The notes: generated by a model from the sequence alone, not told the origin. Positions 1 to 7,851 are shown, numbered from the stretch's first letter. The stretch is 64,000 nt of DNA from Flavobacterium limnophilum (GCF_027111315.2 NZ_CP114289.2:2108001-2172000), one strand, 5' to 3'. Translations and numbers: made by a program.

Positions 1-42
1 CTTCTTAGATAATTATATTTTAACACAGCTACCGTAGGTTTA

Positions 43-175
43 GTTCAACAGCCACTACAACGGATTTGGGCATTTGGCTTAATGGAAACATGGTCTTGTA
101 CTTGGGATATTTGGTAAATCCGAAAATAGGGCTTAATTTAGTCCCAAACCCGCTGTAGTGCCAAGACGTTATGCC
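43..175 (+). repeat. attC-like cassette repeat 1
   Basis: Imperfect palindrome. The left arm (53-70) is nearly the reverse complement of the right arm (143-160), two mismatches in 18. A candidate outer core, GTTCAAC (43-49), fits RYYYAAC, and the site ends in GTTATGCC (168-175). The inner block (GGCTTAATGG ... GGGCTTAATTTAGTC) is shared with three later copies at about 764, 1717 and 2866. This is the layout of an integron attC recombination site, but the R' core only partly fits GTTRRRY, so attC-like is an inference. Confidence 0.6.
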
Positions 176-196
176 TCATGCTAAAAAAACTGACAG

Positions 197-379
197 ATGA
201 GCGAAAGAAAAAATCGTAAACTAAAAAAAGAAATAAAAGCTGAAGACGTTGAATTTGATCGCGATGAAAATTTTGCTTTTATTGTGGGATACACTTCTGG
301 TGGTGCACCGTATGGCGTGACACACGAAGAGATGAATGGAATTGAAAAAGAAGACCACGAAACTGACGATATAATATAA
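197..379 (+). CDS. small acidic protein, first gene of cassette 1
   Basis: A 60-residue protein rich in Glu and Asp with a Lys/Arg-rich first 15 residues and a central GYTSGGAPYGVTHEEM segment. There is no signal peptide or membrane segment. It begins about 20 bases after the core site of repeat 1 and lies 10 bp upstream of the 126-residue gene, so the two are probably co-transcribed inside one cassette. I do not assign a family. The small acidic plus larger basic pairing is reminiscent of toxin-antitoxin modules, which are common in integron cassettes, but nothing in the sequence proves that. Confidence 0.6.
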   Translation: MSERKNRKLKKEIKAEDVEFDRDENFAFIVGYTSGGAPYGVTHEEMNGIEKEDHETDDII

Positions 380-389
380 AAGAAAACAA

Positions 390-770
390 ATGTCATCTGG
401 AGAAGCACATACAATTTGGTTTCCTGAATTAAAAAAGTATTTAAAAGAGAATTGGAAAGCTAATTTGACAATTCCAAAACATTTTAAACTTGTGGCTGAA
501 TTAGATAATAAACTGAAGCAAATTAGAACCGAAAGAAATATTCAACCTCCAATGATGTGGTGTCCAAAATGCCAAAAAAGACATCGCTCAAGGCTTAGGT
601 CAATTTCTATAACTGCAATGTATTTTGCTTTAAAAAAATTTGATAATTGTACCGAAATTGAGTTTAAAGAATTTATGAAAAATTGGAAATTGTATTCAAA
701 AGAGAAAAATATTGACATTTACGGAAACGAAGTGCTAAAAACCAATTTAGAAGAAAGCACGAAGGCATAA
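390..770 (+). CDS. hypothetical basic protein with CxxC, second gene of cassette 1
   Basis: A 126-residue Lys/Arg-rich cytoplasmic protein. A CPKCQKRH segment near residues 56-63 could be half of a metal-binding site; no second Cys pair is seen. The ATG at 390 follows the 60-residue gene after 10 bp. Its stop codon (768-770) lies inside GGCATAAC (764-771), the exact reverse complement of the base run ending repeat 1 (168-175), so the coding region fills its cassette to the end. I do not recognise the family. A role as effector or toxin partner of the upstream acidic protein is speculation. Confidence 0.65.
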   Translation: MSSGEAHTIWFPELKKYLKENWKANLTIPKHFKLVAELDNKLKQIRTERNIQPPMMWCPKCQKRHRSRLRSISITAMYFALKKFDNCTEIEFKEFMKNWKLYSKEKNIDIYGNEVLKTNLEESTKA

Positions 771-923
771 CACACGCTACAAGCAATTTGGCGAATTGGC
801 TTAATGGAAAGTTGGTTTTGTGTTTGGGATGATTTGCTTCGTCTGTTCGCTATTGCTCGGGTGGTAAATTCGAAAATAGGCTTAATTTGATCCAAACTCG
901 CTGTACAACCAGACTGTTAGCAT
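764..923 (+). repeat. attC-like cassette repeat 2
   Basis: Begins with GGCATAAC (764-771), perfectly complementary to the end of repeat 1, and ends with GTTAGCA (916-922). The inner arms around 778-791 and 892-904 pair imperfectly. The core GAATTGGCTTAATGGAAAG block is shared with the copy at 2866, as is an extra internal stretch containing CTTCG and CTGTTCGCT (838-851). It separates the two-gene cassette from the secreted protein at 940. Confidence 0.6.
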
Positions 924-939
924 AAATTTAAATTAACAA

Positions 940-1716
940 ATGAAAAAAATCTTATTATTAATTTCACTTGCACTAACAAGTCAAGTTTTTAGTCAAAAAG
1001 TATTGTTTGACACATTAAAGGTAGATTCAAAAACTAAAATAATCGGAAGATATCCTCAATACGATAAAAGTAAAACATACGAAAAATATAATTTTATAAT
1101 CGAAGACTCGGCTTCAATAGTTGATTTTATAAAAACTTTAAAATTGGGCGATGAAGTAAAAAATTCTTTTGAAACTCCAAGTTTTATGTTAACTGTCATT
1201 AAAAATTATGATGAAATAGGTTCTTGGACCATAAATCCAACACTAAAAAGTGCAATGACTCACGATGGTCATACATATCAATTTGATCTTAATCAAATTT
1301 CAAAATTGAATGAAAACAATTACTTCAATTACTTATATGAGCAAAAGAGTTTCAGCAACAGTAGTGAGTATGTAAATTACCTAAAACAACAGAAAAACAA
1401 TCCAAAATTCTTATTTGATTATTCCCCTCATTTTAAGTATGAAGGTAGCTTTGAAATTGGATTTAAAAAATCTGAACGATTCCCACATCCAAAGGCAATT
1501 AGCGAATATCTTAAACCCTATATAGAAAAAATAGTTAACCACGGTGAATACAACCTTGTATATATTTTCGATGAAAAAAATAAAAAAGATAGAGAACAAT
1601 ATACAATGACAATTTCAGGTTCTAAAAAATTGTTTGATAATCTTAAAGTTGAAAAGTTAAAAACCGAGAATTGGCAACCAATAATCGAAGAAGGATATTT
1701 CTTTTATAAAAAATAA
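940..1716 (+). CDS. secreted hypothetical protein, cassette 2
   Basis: A 258-residue protein with a Sec signal peptide (residues 1-18, ending VFSQ), so it is probably periplasmic or exported. The mature part is rich in Lys, Asn, Tyr and Phe and has no motif I recognise. No membrane span follows the signal. The gene starts 18 bases after the GTTAGCA core of repeat 2, and its stop is directly followed by repeat 3, so it is a single-gene cassette. Its very high A+T content compared with the genes after 4 kb suggests horizontal acquisition. Function unknown. Confidence 0.7.
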   Translation: MKKILLLISLALTSQVFSQKVLFDTLKVDSKTKIIGRYPQYDKSKTYEKYNFIIEDSASIVDFIKTLKLGDEVKNSFETPSFMLTVIKNYDEIGSWTINPTLKSAMTHDGHTYQFDLNQISKLNENNYFNYLYEQKSFSNSSEYVNYLKQQKNNPKFLFDYSPHFKYEGSFEIGFKKSERFPHPKAISEYLKPYIEKIVNHGEYNLVYIFDEKNKKDREQYTMTISGSKKLFDNLKVEKLKTENWQPIIEEGYFFYKK

Positions 1717-1842
1717 ACTACTGCCAACGGATTTGGGCAATTGGCTTAATGGGAAGTTGGTTTTGTAAATGGAGATCAGTGCAAATCCGAATAATGGGCT
1801 TAATTTAGTCCCAAACCCGTAGTAGTAACAGAATGTTGGCGG
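1717..1842 (+). repeat. attC-like cassette repeat 3
   Basis: The arms pair closely: ACTACT (1717-1722) and ACGGATTTGGG on the left against CCCAAACCCGTAGTAGT (1810-1826) on the right. TGCCAAC (1722-1728) fits RYYYAAC and pairs with the cassette's own start GTTAGCA (916-922), with one G:T-type mismatch. The site ends in GTTGGCGG (1835-1842). The inner block is shared with the other copies. Confidence 0.6.
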
Positions 1843-1886
1843 ATATTTTGCAAAAAAAACAGAAAAATAAAAACATAGAAAATAAT

Positions 1887-2852
1887 ATGAAAATTAAATT
1901 AACTATCATTCTTGCTATTATTTCAATCCATTTTAGCTTCAGTCAGAAGGTTGAAAATTTAGACTATTGCAATTGTATGGATAAAATCGAAATTAAAGAA
2001 CCTAATTTAGAAGGCAGTTTTGAGAGAAAATGTAATAATCAAGTTATTGAAACTGGAAGTTTTAAAAATGGAGAAAAAAATGGACAATGGATAACTTATA
2101 GTAAAAAAGGAACTCTAATAAGAAAAGTAAATTACACTGATGGAAAGCTTAATGGGAAAATAGAACTATTTTATTTAAATAGCCAACCTAAACTAAGTGC
2201 TAATTTTAGCAACGGAAAAAAAGATGGAAAATGGACCTATTTTACCAAAAAAGGAACTGTTTTTATTGAAGGAGAATTTATTTTAGATAAACCTATAAAT
2301 ATTTGGACAATTAAAGACGATAAGGGTAAAAAAACATTAATTCAATATGACTATGCAAACTTAAAATATCTTGTAAATAATTCTGCTGATTTCCATAGTG
2401 ATAATGCAATTTTAAAAAACGAAAACAGTGAGGAATACTACATTTTAAAATACCCAAATAGAGTAAAAAAAGATGGAACGCAACCTATTGGTGGATTTTA
2501 TTTTGGAAGTGATATTTTTGTTGAACTTGTCGAAGTTCCTCTTGATTATTGGGATACTTATATGAATTACAAGTATAAAGCCACTTTCAAAATTGGGACT
2601 GACAGCAGTAATTCTCTTTCTATTGAAAAAATTAATGATCATATGCCTGATTCTACACCTATTTATCCTTTTATAATTAGTACAAATCCAGACTCAAAAA
2701 TAAAAAAAATCGAACATAGCGAGTTATCTATAAAATTGCTTGATTATAAAATATTTGAAGCTTTAAGTTTTATGCCACCTTGGATATACAAAGATTCAAA
2801 TGAGGTAGAAGTTTATGTACCTTATGTGATTAATAAAATTTTAAAATATTAA
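1887..2852 (+). CDS. secreted MORN-repeat (YwqK-like) protein, cassette 3
   Basis: The ATG at 1887 is chosen because it gives a clean signal peptide (MKIKLTIILAIISIHFSFS). The upstream ATG at 1833 overlaps the GTTGGCGG core and would mask it. The protein has 321 residues. After the signal come about three MORN-like repeats with G-x-F/W-x-N-G-x-K-x-G-x-W patterns (for example NGEKNGQWITY and NGKKDGKWTYF), the pattern of the YwqK family often labelled antitoxin. The C-terminal 170 residues resemble no family I know; one stretch (IGTDSSNSLSIEKIN) is followed by a TonB-C-like PPW segment near the end. Probably periplasmic or surface-exposed. Confidence 0.7.
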   Translation: MKIKLTIILAIISIHFSFSQKVENLDYCNCMDKIEIKEPNLEGSFERKCNNQVIETGSFKNGEKNGQWITYSKKGTLIRKVNYTDGKLNGKIELFYLNSQPKLSANFSNGKKDGKWTYFTKKGTVFIEGEFILDKPINIWTIKDDKGKKTLIQYDYANLKYLVNNSADFHSDNAILKNENSEEYYILKYPNRVKKDGTQPIGGFYFGSDIFVELVEVPLDYWDTYMNYKYKATFKIGTDSSNSLSIEKINDHMPDSTPIYPFIISTNPDSKIKKIEHSELSIKLLDYKIFEALSFMPPWIYKDSNEVEVYVPYVINKILKY

Positions 2853-2865
2853 AAAAAACAGCAGA

Positions 2866-3013
2866 TGCTACAACGGATTTGGCGAATTGGCTTAATGGAA
2901 AGTTGGTTTTGTGTTTGGGATGATTTGCTTCGCCTGTTCGCTGTCGGGCAGCAAATTAGAATAATGGGGTTAATTTAGTTCGAAACGAGCTGGCAGTAGC
3001 AAGACATTGCCAG
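2866..3013 (+). repeat. attC-like cassette repeat 4, degenerate
   Basis: Shares GCTACAACGGATTTGGCG and the GGCTTAATGGAAAG block with repeats 1-3. The outer arms GCTAC (2867-2871) and GTAGC (2996-3000) pair. The right end carries CTGGCA (2990-2995) facing TGCCAG (3008-3013) instead of a clear GTT core, so this copy looks eroded. The 838-851 motif recurs at 2929-2942 with one change. Confidence 0.5.
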
Positions 3014-3082
3014 AAATAACAAGAAACACACAAGATATAAGAGCATTATGAAGACAAAACGAAAGTTTTTTCACGGACTGAC

Positions 3083-3095
3083 GTTATGTGAAAGC
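3083..3095 (+). repeat. 5' core of cassette 4
   Basis: GTTATGTGAAAGC matches the reverse complement of GCCTTCACATAAC (3532-3544) at 12 of 13 positions. The two copies bracket the lipoprotein gene at 3116-3529. It follows ACTGAC, resembling the AGACTG and AGAC preceding the core of repeats 2 and 1. Between repeat 4 and this point (3014-3082) no gene is seen. Confidence 0.5.
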
Positions 3096-3115
3096 TTCAC
3101 CAAAAATTCTGCAAA

Positions 3116-3529
3116 ATGAAAATACCGAAGATTTACTATTGTCTATTTGCTCTTTTTATGCTTTTTAGTTGCAACATTTTCGACGAAGGAAAAAATACAA
3201 TCGTTAAGGAATTTTATAATCCGCAGAAAAGTTTGAAAGTAATTGTGTTTGAAAAAAGTGGAAATGCAACTGCAAATAATTCTATTCAAGTTTCTATAGA
3301 AAGTAAAGATTATAAACTAACGAACTCAGATAACGGAAATACATTTATCGCGGATAAAAAAGAGTTTCTGAAGCTACCGAATGATAGTTTAATTTTGGTA
3401 AAATGGTTTGATAATAAGAAAGTGGAAATCAATTATCCGAGTGATGCGGAAATTTTTAAAATAGAAGAAAGCGTGGAAAGTGAAATTGGAAAAGTAAAAG
3501 TGTTACATAACTCAAGAAAAAAATCTTAA
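3116..3529 (+). CDS. small lipoprotein, cassette 4
   Basis: A 137-residue predicted lipoprotein: hydrophobic signal (residues 3-18) ending at LFSC, with Cys19 as the lipidation site. The mature domain has alternating polar and hydrophobic strands (VKEFYNPQKSLKVIVFEK, SIQVSIES), suggesting a small beta-rich periplasmic domain. It is similar in style to Bacillus-type DUF5412 proteins, though I cannot confirm that. It lies between matched 13-bp terminal repeats, so it is a one-gene cassette like its upstream neighbours. Function unknown. Confidence 0.65.
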   Translation: MKIPKIYYCLFALFMLFSCNIFDEGKNTIVKEFYNPQKSLKVIVFEKSGNATANNSIQVSIESKDYKLTNSDNGNTFIADKKEFLKLPNDSLILVKWFDNKKVEINYPSDAEIFKIEESVESEIGKVKVLHNSRKKS

Positions 3530-3531
3530 AA

Positions 3532-3576
3532 GCCTTCACATAACAGCTAGAGTTTCGTTGGGCTCGCAGAGCCAAC
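3532..3576 (+). repeat. 3' end of cassette 4 with hairpin
   Basis: GCCTTCACATAAC (3532-3544) is complementary to the start of the cassette at 3083. It is followed by a hairpin GTTGGGCTC-GCA-GAGCCAAC (3557-3576) with one unpaired G. An extrahelical base in a short hairpin bounded by AAC/GTT is typical of attC folds, but this site lacks the inner block of repeats 1-4. Confidence 0.45.
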
Positions 3577-3970
3577 AATGAATTAAAAATCACTGAACTC
3601 CATTAAAAAATAAATATAAAGTAAAGTAAACTCCTGTTGAACAGCTTGTCCCGATGCATCGGGAGAACCGGAGTACCTGCCGTCAACACTATGGAGTTAT
3701 CGTAATTTTTTGAGAGAGCATAGCAAGAGGATTTATAGTCCTCTTTTTTTTTGGGTAATTTCTGGAGGTTTTCTCGTGTTTTCTTTCCTCCCGAAGGCTT
3801 CTGGAGGCACAATCGGATCATTCCATTATTGGTGCTGTTTTAAAGACTCAAAAGTCCTGTTTCCCAATACTAATTAGCTATATTTGTTGATAATCCAACG
3901 AGAGAGTTCAAAGAGTGAAGTATTTGCATTGGCGTTAAACTGAACCCAACAATTAAAAAGAAAATAATTT
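3577..3970. other. non-coding stretch with palindrome
   Basis: No credible gene. It holds a perfect 16-bp palindrome (3649-3664, TCCCGATG and its complement) and a terminator-like hairpin at 3725. A stop-free plus frame runs from about 3641 to 3886 without a start codon or recognisable domain. This may be a relic or a dispersed intergenic element. Confidence 0.4.
3725..3752 (+). terminator. rho-independent terminator-like hairpin
   Basis: AAGAGGA (3725-3731) pairs with TCCTCTT (3739-3745) and is followed by an uninterrupted T run. There is no gene immediately upstream on the plus strand apart from cassette 4, so it may end a read-through transcript of the array. Confidence 0.6.
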
Positions 3971-5161
3971 ATGCAGGACAATTCCAAAATTCTCAAAAAT
4001 AAATACATCCCCACTACCGAATTTTACAGTCAAATCATTGACAGTCTCCAAGATTATTCGATTTTTACCATTGACAAAGACTTCATCATCAACAGTTGGA
4101 GTTCCGGCTCGACAAAAATATTTGGTTACGAAACGGACGAAGTTATTGGAGCACCTTTCGATTTAATATTTACCAACCAAGATTTGGATAACGGTATTCC
4201 GCAAAAGGAAATAGAAATTGCCTTGAAAGAAGGCAGGGCTACAGACAATAGATGGCACATTGCCAAGGACAAGAGCCTGTTTTATGCTTATGGTTTGGTT
4301 TTTCCACTCACGGGCTTGGATGGCGAATTGCTGGGTTATGTCAAAATTTTGCGTGACTTGACGGAAAGGAAACAATCCGAGGACGCCATAAAAAAATATG
4401 TCCGGGAACTGGAAGAACTCAATACGCACAAAGAAAGTGTCATGGCCATACTTTCGCACGATTTACGAAGTCCCCTTTCGGCCATCATTGGCACCGCAAA
4501 ATATTTGAAGGACAATTTCCATAAAATGAAGCCCGATGCCGTACAGGAAATGCTCAATTTGCTTTATAAATCATCAACAGATGAATTGGAAATGTTGGAT
4601 TATTTAGTGGAATGGGCAAGGATAAAATATGCTTCGGACGTGTTTTTGCCCAGCCAACTAAAACTAACCGAATATATTGACAAGGTTTTTACCACCTTGA
4701 ACGAAACCGCTTCGATAAATGCGTTAAACCTTCATCACGAAATTGAAGAAAACACCACCGTATTTGCCGATGGCAAAATGTTGATTTCCATCATTCAAAA
4801 TATTGTTTCAAATGCCATAAAACATACAGAAAAAGGAGGAACAATAACGGTTTCGGCAAAAAGAAAAGAAGACAAAATTATTGTCGAGGTCAAAGACACC
4901 GGAATTGGGATGTCCAAAGAAATCATGGAAAAACTTTTCACGCCCCAAATAAAAACCCTTTCGGAAACCAGAAAAAAGAATAAAGGGGCTGGAATTGGAT
5001 TATTGTTGGTCAAAGGATTTCTGGAAAAAAATGACGGTGAAATATGGGTCGAAAGCATTGAAGGCGAAGGTTCTTCCTTTTATTTCACGTTACCCATCGA
5101 GAAACCTTTATACAAAATAGGCAGCTCGGACGAAATCATGTTTGACGAAAGTGCCCAGTAA
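3971..5161 (+). CDS. PAS-domain sensor histidine kinase
   Basis: A 396-residue soluble histidine kinase without signal peptide or membrane segment, so the sensing is cytoplasmic. A PAS domain spans about residues 20-133 (ends with the PAC-type LRDLTERKQSE), followed by a short coiled linker. The HisKA region has the H-box SHDLRSPLS with phospho-acceptor His163. The ATPase domain shows the N-box around Asn281 (IVSNAIKHT), G1 DTGIGM (309-314) and G2 GAGIGL (339-344). All catalytic boxes are intact. No response regulator is adjacent, so its partner is encoded elsewhere. The ligand (redox, light or small molecule) cannot be read from the sequence. Confidence 0.93.
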   Translation: MQDNSKILKNKYIPTTEFYSQIIDSLQDYSIFTIDKDFIINSWSSGSTKIFGYETDEVIGAPFDLIFTNQDLDNGIPQKEIEIALKEGRATDNRWHIAKDKSLFYAYGLVFPLTGLDGELLGYVKILRDLTERKQSEDAIKKYVRELEELNTHKESVMAILSHDLRSPLSAIIGTAKYLKDNFHKMKPDAVQEMLNLLYKSSTDELEMLDYLVEWARIKYASDVFLPSQLKLTEYIDKVFTTLNETASINALNLHHEIEENTTVFADGKMLISIIQNIVSNAIKHTEKGGTITVSAKRKEDKIIVEVKDTGIGMSKEIMEKLFTPQIKTLSETRKKNKGAGIGLLLVKGFLEKNDGEIWVESIEGEGSSFYFTLPIEKPLYKIGSSDEIMFDESAQ

Positions 5162-5345
5162 ATGATTCCGTTGCATTTCCCTCAATACCTTTATACCAAT
5201 TGGTTTCATTCAACGTTTATTTTGTAACTTTAGTGCTCCTGCTTCGCCCCTGTTTTAGTTCTTGATTTGCGAGAGTCACAAAACTTGGGAACACCAGACA
5301 GCAGTAAAGCAGGATTGCCATTTTTTTAATTCTAAAATTTACAAA

Positions 5346-5921
5346 ATGAAAAAAGTATTGTTTTTAACCGGAGACTTCACCGAAGATTATGAAACCATGG
5401 TTCCTTTTCAAATGCTGGAAATGGTTGGCTATGAAGTACACGCCGTTTGTCCCGACAAGAAAAAAGGGGACACGATCAAAACCGCCATTCACGACTTTGA
5501 AGGCGACCAAACTTATACCGAAAAACCGGGTCACCATTTTACCCTAAATTACAGCTTTGATGCCGTAAATGTGGGTGACTACAGCGGTTTGGTCATCGCC
5601 GGAGGAAGAGCTCCCGAATATTTGAGATTGAATCCCAAAATACTCGAAATCACCCAACATTTTTTCAAGACCAACCAACCCGTTGCCGCCATTTGTCACG
5701 GCATCCAGATCTTGACAGCCGCCGGAGTGGTCAAAGGACGAAAACTCACCGCCTATCCAGCAGTTGGTCCAGAAGTAACCTTGGCCGGTGGCGAATTCCA
5801 GTCCATTCCTGCCGATGGCGTTTATGTGGACGGCAACCTGGTTACTTCGCCCGCTTGGCCAGCCCATCCTAAATTTATCCGGGAATTTTTGAAAATTATG
5901 GGTGCCCAAATTCAACTATAA
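5346..5921 (+). CDS. DJ-1/PfpI family protein
   Basis: The ATG at 5346 is preferred over upstream starts because the family begins directly with a beta strand ([14 protein letters not shown]). The 191-residue protein has the flavodoxin-like DJ-1/PfpI fold: acidic residues near 13-14 in the first loop and the nucleophile elbow AAICHG with Cys117 followed by His118, the signature of PfpI-type glyoxalase/deglycase or chaperone-like members. Length is normal for the family. It stands alone, 185 bp after the histidine kinase. The exact activity (glyoxalase III, protease-like or stress chaperone) cannot be decided from sequence alone. Confidence 0.9.
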   Translation: MKKVLFLTGDFTEDYETMVPFQMLEMVGYEVHAVCPDKKKGDTIKTAIHDFEGDQTYTEKPGHHFTLNYSFDAVNVGDYSGLVIAGGRAPEYLRLNPKILEITQHFFKTNQPVAAICHGIQILTAAGVVKGRKLTAYPAVGPEVTLAGGEFQSIPADGVYVDGNLVTSPAWPAHPKFIREFLKIMGAQIQL

Positions 5922-6282
5922 ATCTGGGTTCGCTTACTAATTTTAGTCCCATCGATTGAAAAATATAATTTACAAAGGTTTTACTTCGTCTGTTCGCTTT
6001 TAGGCACCAGACAAAGGAGACCATTCCTGGTTTAGTATCAAACTTGATGCGTTTCAAACCCACAAAATATCCGGAGTCGCGAGGCTTCGGATTTTTTTAT
6101 AAAGGATTCGTTGGAAAAAAAATGCCCCACTTTGAAAAATCACCTTGTTTTACCGTTTATCACGCACAGCACCACTCCATACCATCAAAAGACGAATTAC
6201 AACTATCATTTAACTTTCTCCACATTTTAACAAAAATTTGCTTCTTTATTCCTGTAATTTTGATGTATTATTTGAAGTTTAG
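5922..6282. other. gap without credible gene
   Basis: An open frame at 6044-6370 has no homology I recognise and its end overlaps the relic that follows in another frame. CTTCGTCTGTTCGCT at 5984-5998 repeats a motif found inside attC-like repeat 2 (838-851). Confidence 0.4.
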
Positions 6283-6880
6283 CTATTGGCATTGGTTCTT
6301 CTTGGCTTCTTATTGGTACCAACGGCTACTTTTGCGTGTGGTGATCATTCCGAAAAAAATTTTGCAGTAAAGAAACTTCGGCAAACATGGAAAAAATAGA
6401 TTGTTGCAAAAACGGCGCTCATTCCAAAAATAAAAGCAAAGAAACTGCTTTCTTCACTTGTTCCATGGATCCGCAAATCAAGGAAGACCAACCCGGAAAA
6501 TGTCCCATTTGCCATATGGAATTGACTCCCGTAAAACTCGATGAAAGCAATAGCAACGAAATTTTACAGCACTGCCAGCGGAACAGTATCGGAAGTTTTG
6601 CCAACCGATGGCCAAACTGACGCAATCGAACGTGAAAGGTTTGTATATTCCCATCGATGCCGTACTTCGGGAAGAAAACGCTTCCTATATTTGGCTCGAA
6701 AAAAAGCCGGGTGTTTTTGAAGTGCAAATGGTGGAAACGGGAGTTGAAACCAACGGAATGATCGAAATTAAATCTGATATAGATGCCTCCAAAAAAGTAG
6801 TGATTACGGGTGCTTACGCCATCAACAGTGAATATAAATTCCGAAAAGGTGGCGACCCAATGGAAGGAATGAAGATGTAA
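6283..6880 (+). pseudogene. cusB: decayed CusB-type RND metal-efflux adaptor
   Basis: Remains of a periplasmic adaptor of a heavy-metal RND efflux pump, spread over several frames. A hydrophobic signal-like piece (from about 6283, ending ATFACGDHSEKN) breaks off. The reading then shifts into a Cys/Lys-rich frame (CSKETSANMEKIDCC) and the heavy-metal-binding motif TCSMDPQIKEDQPGKCPICH (about 6457-6516). A third frame holds a lipoyl-like SGTVSEVLPTDGQTD (about 6574-6618), and a fourth piece (6608-6880) is the adaptor C-terminus from NVKGLYIPIDAVLRE onward. The middle of the protein, roughly 250 residues in intact homologs, is missing. No cusA or cusC partner is nearby. An internal deletion plus frameshifts is inferred. 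Confidence 0.75.
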
Positions 6881-6920
6881 TTGCAATCAAAACAAAGCCT
6901 TTTAATCTTCTTTTGAATTG

Positions 6921-6957
6921 CCCTAAAAGTGAACTGCTTTTAGGGAAATTTTTTTAT
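6921..6957 (+). terminator. terminator after the cusB relic
   Basis: CCCTAAAAG pairs with CTTTTAGGG (6921-6944), followed by an A-interrupted T run. Confidence 0.6.
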
Positions 6958-7175
6958 TAGACTTTTGTCATTATAAAACATTTCATCTTAATTTACACGA
7001 TAACAATGACTTTGCACAAATAAAATATTCTTTTGGGTTGTTTGTATAATTTTATTCTTACATTAGCATTAATTAAAAAGGATTTGGTTTGTCAGAGCAA
7101 GTGACTCAATTTTAGTTGATTTGTCTGGCAAAAACGCAAGTTGGCAGATACATTAACAAAATAACTGTAAATACA

Positions 7176-7763
7176 ATGAAAAAAACACTTACAATCACAT
7201 TTCTTATATTTTCTTCTTTTATTACATATTGCCAGACATTAACTTTAGAAGAATTTCAAAAACAAGCTTCACTTTCAGGCTTAAAATTTGAAATGCCAAT
7301 TGGCTATAGAATAAAAGAAATAAAAGAAAACAGAGATTTACAATACACATTTGCAATAATCAATAAAGACGAAACAATGGAAGTCCGATATTCTATTTTT
7401 CCTTTGAAAAAAATGTATGAGAAATATGAAAAGTCAAAAAGTGATCCAAATACTATAATGATAAATCCAAACAACATATATATGGGCATTATGACTTCGA
7501 ACATAATGAATATGACCAATGGTAAAATGGTCAATATTGGGGATTTTCCAGCATTAGCTGTAAAAAAAGAATTTAATGCCGATTATGGGGGAAGTTCTTT
7601 CTTTGAATTCAATTGCGGATTTGGAAAAGGTTATAAATATGGTCAAGCAGTTTGTTTACACAAAAACAATGTTGCTGACGCAATAATAACTTTTATGAGC
7701 AATGACAGAAATACGCATTCCGATTTGATGGATATTCCATTTCACTCTTTAACATTTAAATAA
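7176..7763 (+). CDS. secreted hypothetical protein
   Basis: The ATG at 7176 gives a 195-residue protein with a signal peptide ending SFITYCQ. The mature protein has a hydrophobic patch around residues 95-120 (NIYMGIMTSNIMNMTNGKMVNIGDF), then FPALAVKKEF and an FFEFNCGFG segment. I do not recognise a family. It is A+T-rich like the cassette genes at 1-3.5 kb, and GTTGGCAG at 7140-7147 resembles a cassette core, but no matching 3' core was found after the gene. It may be a former cassette; that is only a suggestion. Confidence 0.6.
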   Translation: MKKTLTITFLIFSSFITYCQTLTLEEFQKQASLSGLKFEMPIGYRIKEIKENRDLQYTFAIINKDETMEVRYSIFPLKKMYEKYEKSKSDPNTIMINPNNIYMGIMTSNIMNMTNGKMVNIGDFPALAVKKEFNADYGGSSFFEFNCGFGKGYKYGQAVCLHKNNVADAIITFMSNDRNTHSDLMDIPFHSLTFK

Positions 7764-7851
7764 AAAAAATCTATCAACTCAGGTCATTAATATTTTTCAA
7801 TTTTAGTAAAATAACCACAATAACTACATAGTCATTTAAACTTGAAAAATT

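Noticed and set aside
43..3576. CRISPR array or simple tandem repeat
   Set aside because: The repeats are palindromic, over 110 bp, and separated by genes of several hundred bases rather than short spacers.
6044..6370. Gene encoding a 108-residue protein
   Set aside because: No recognisable domain, unlike neighbouring codon use, and its 3' end overlaps the cusB relic in another frame.
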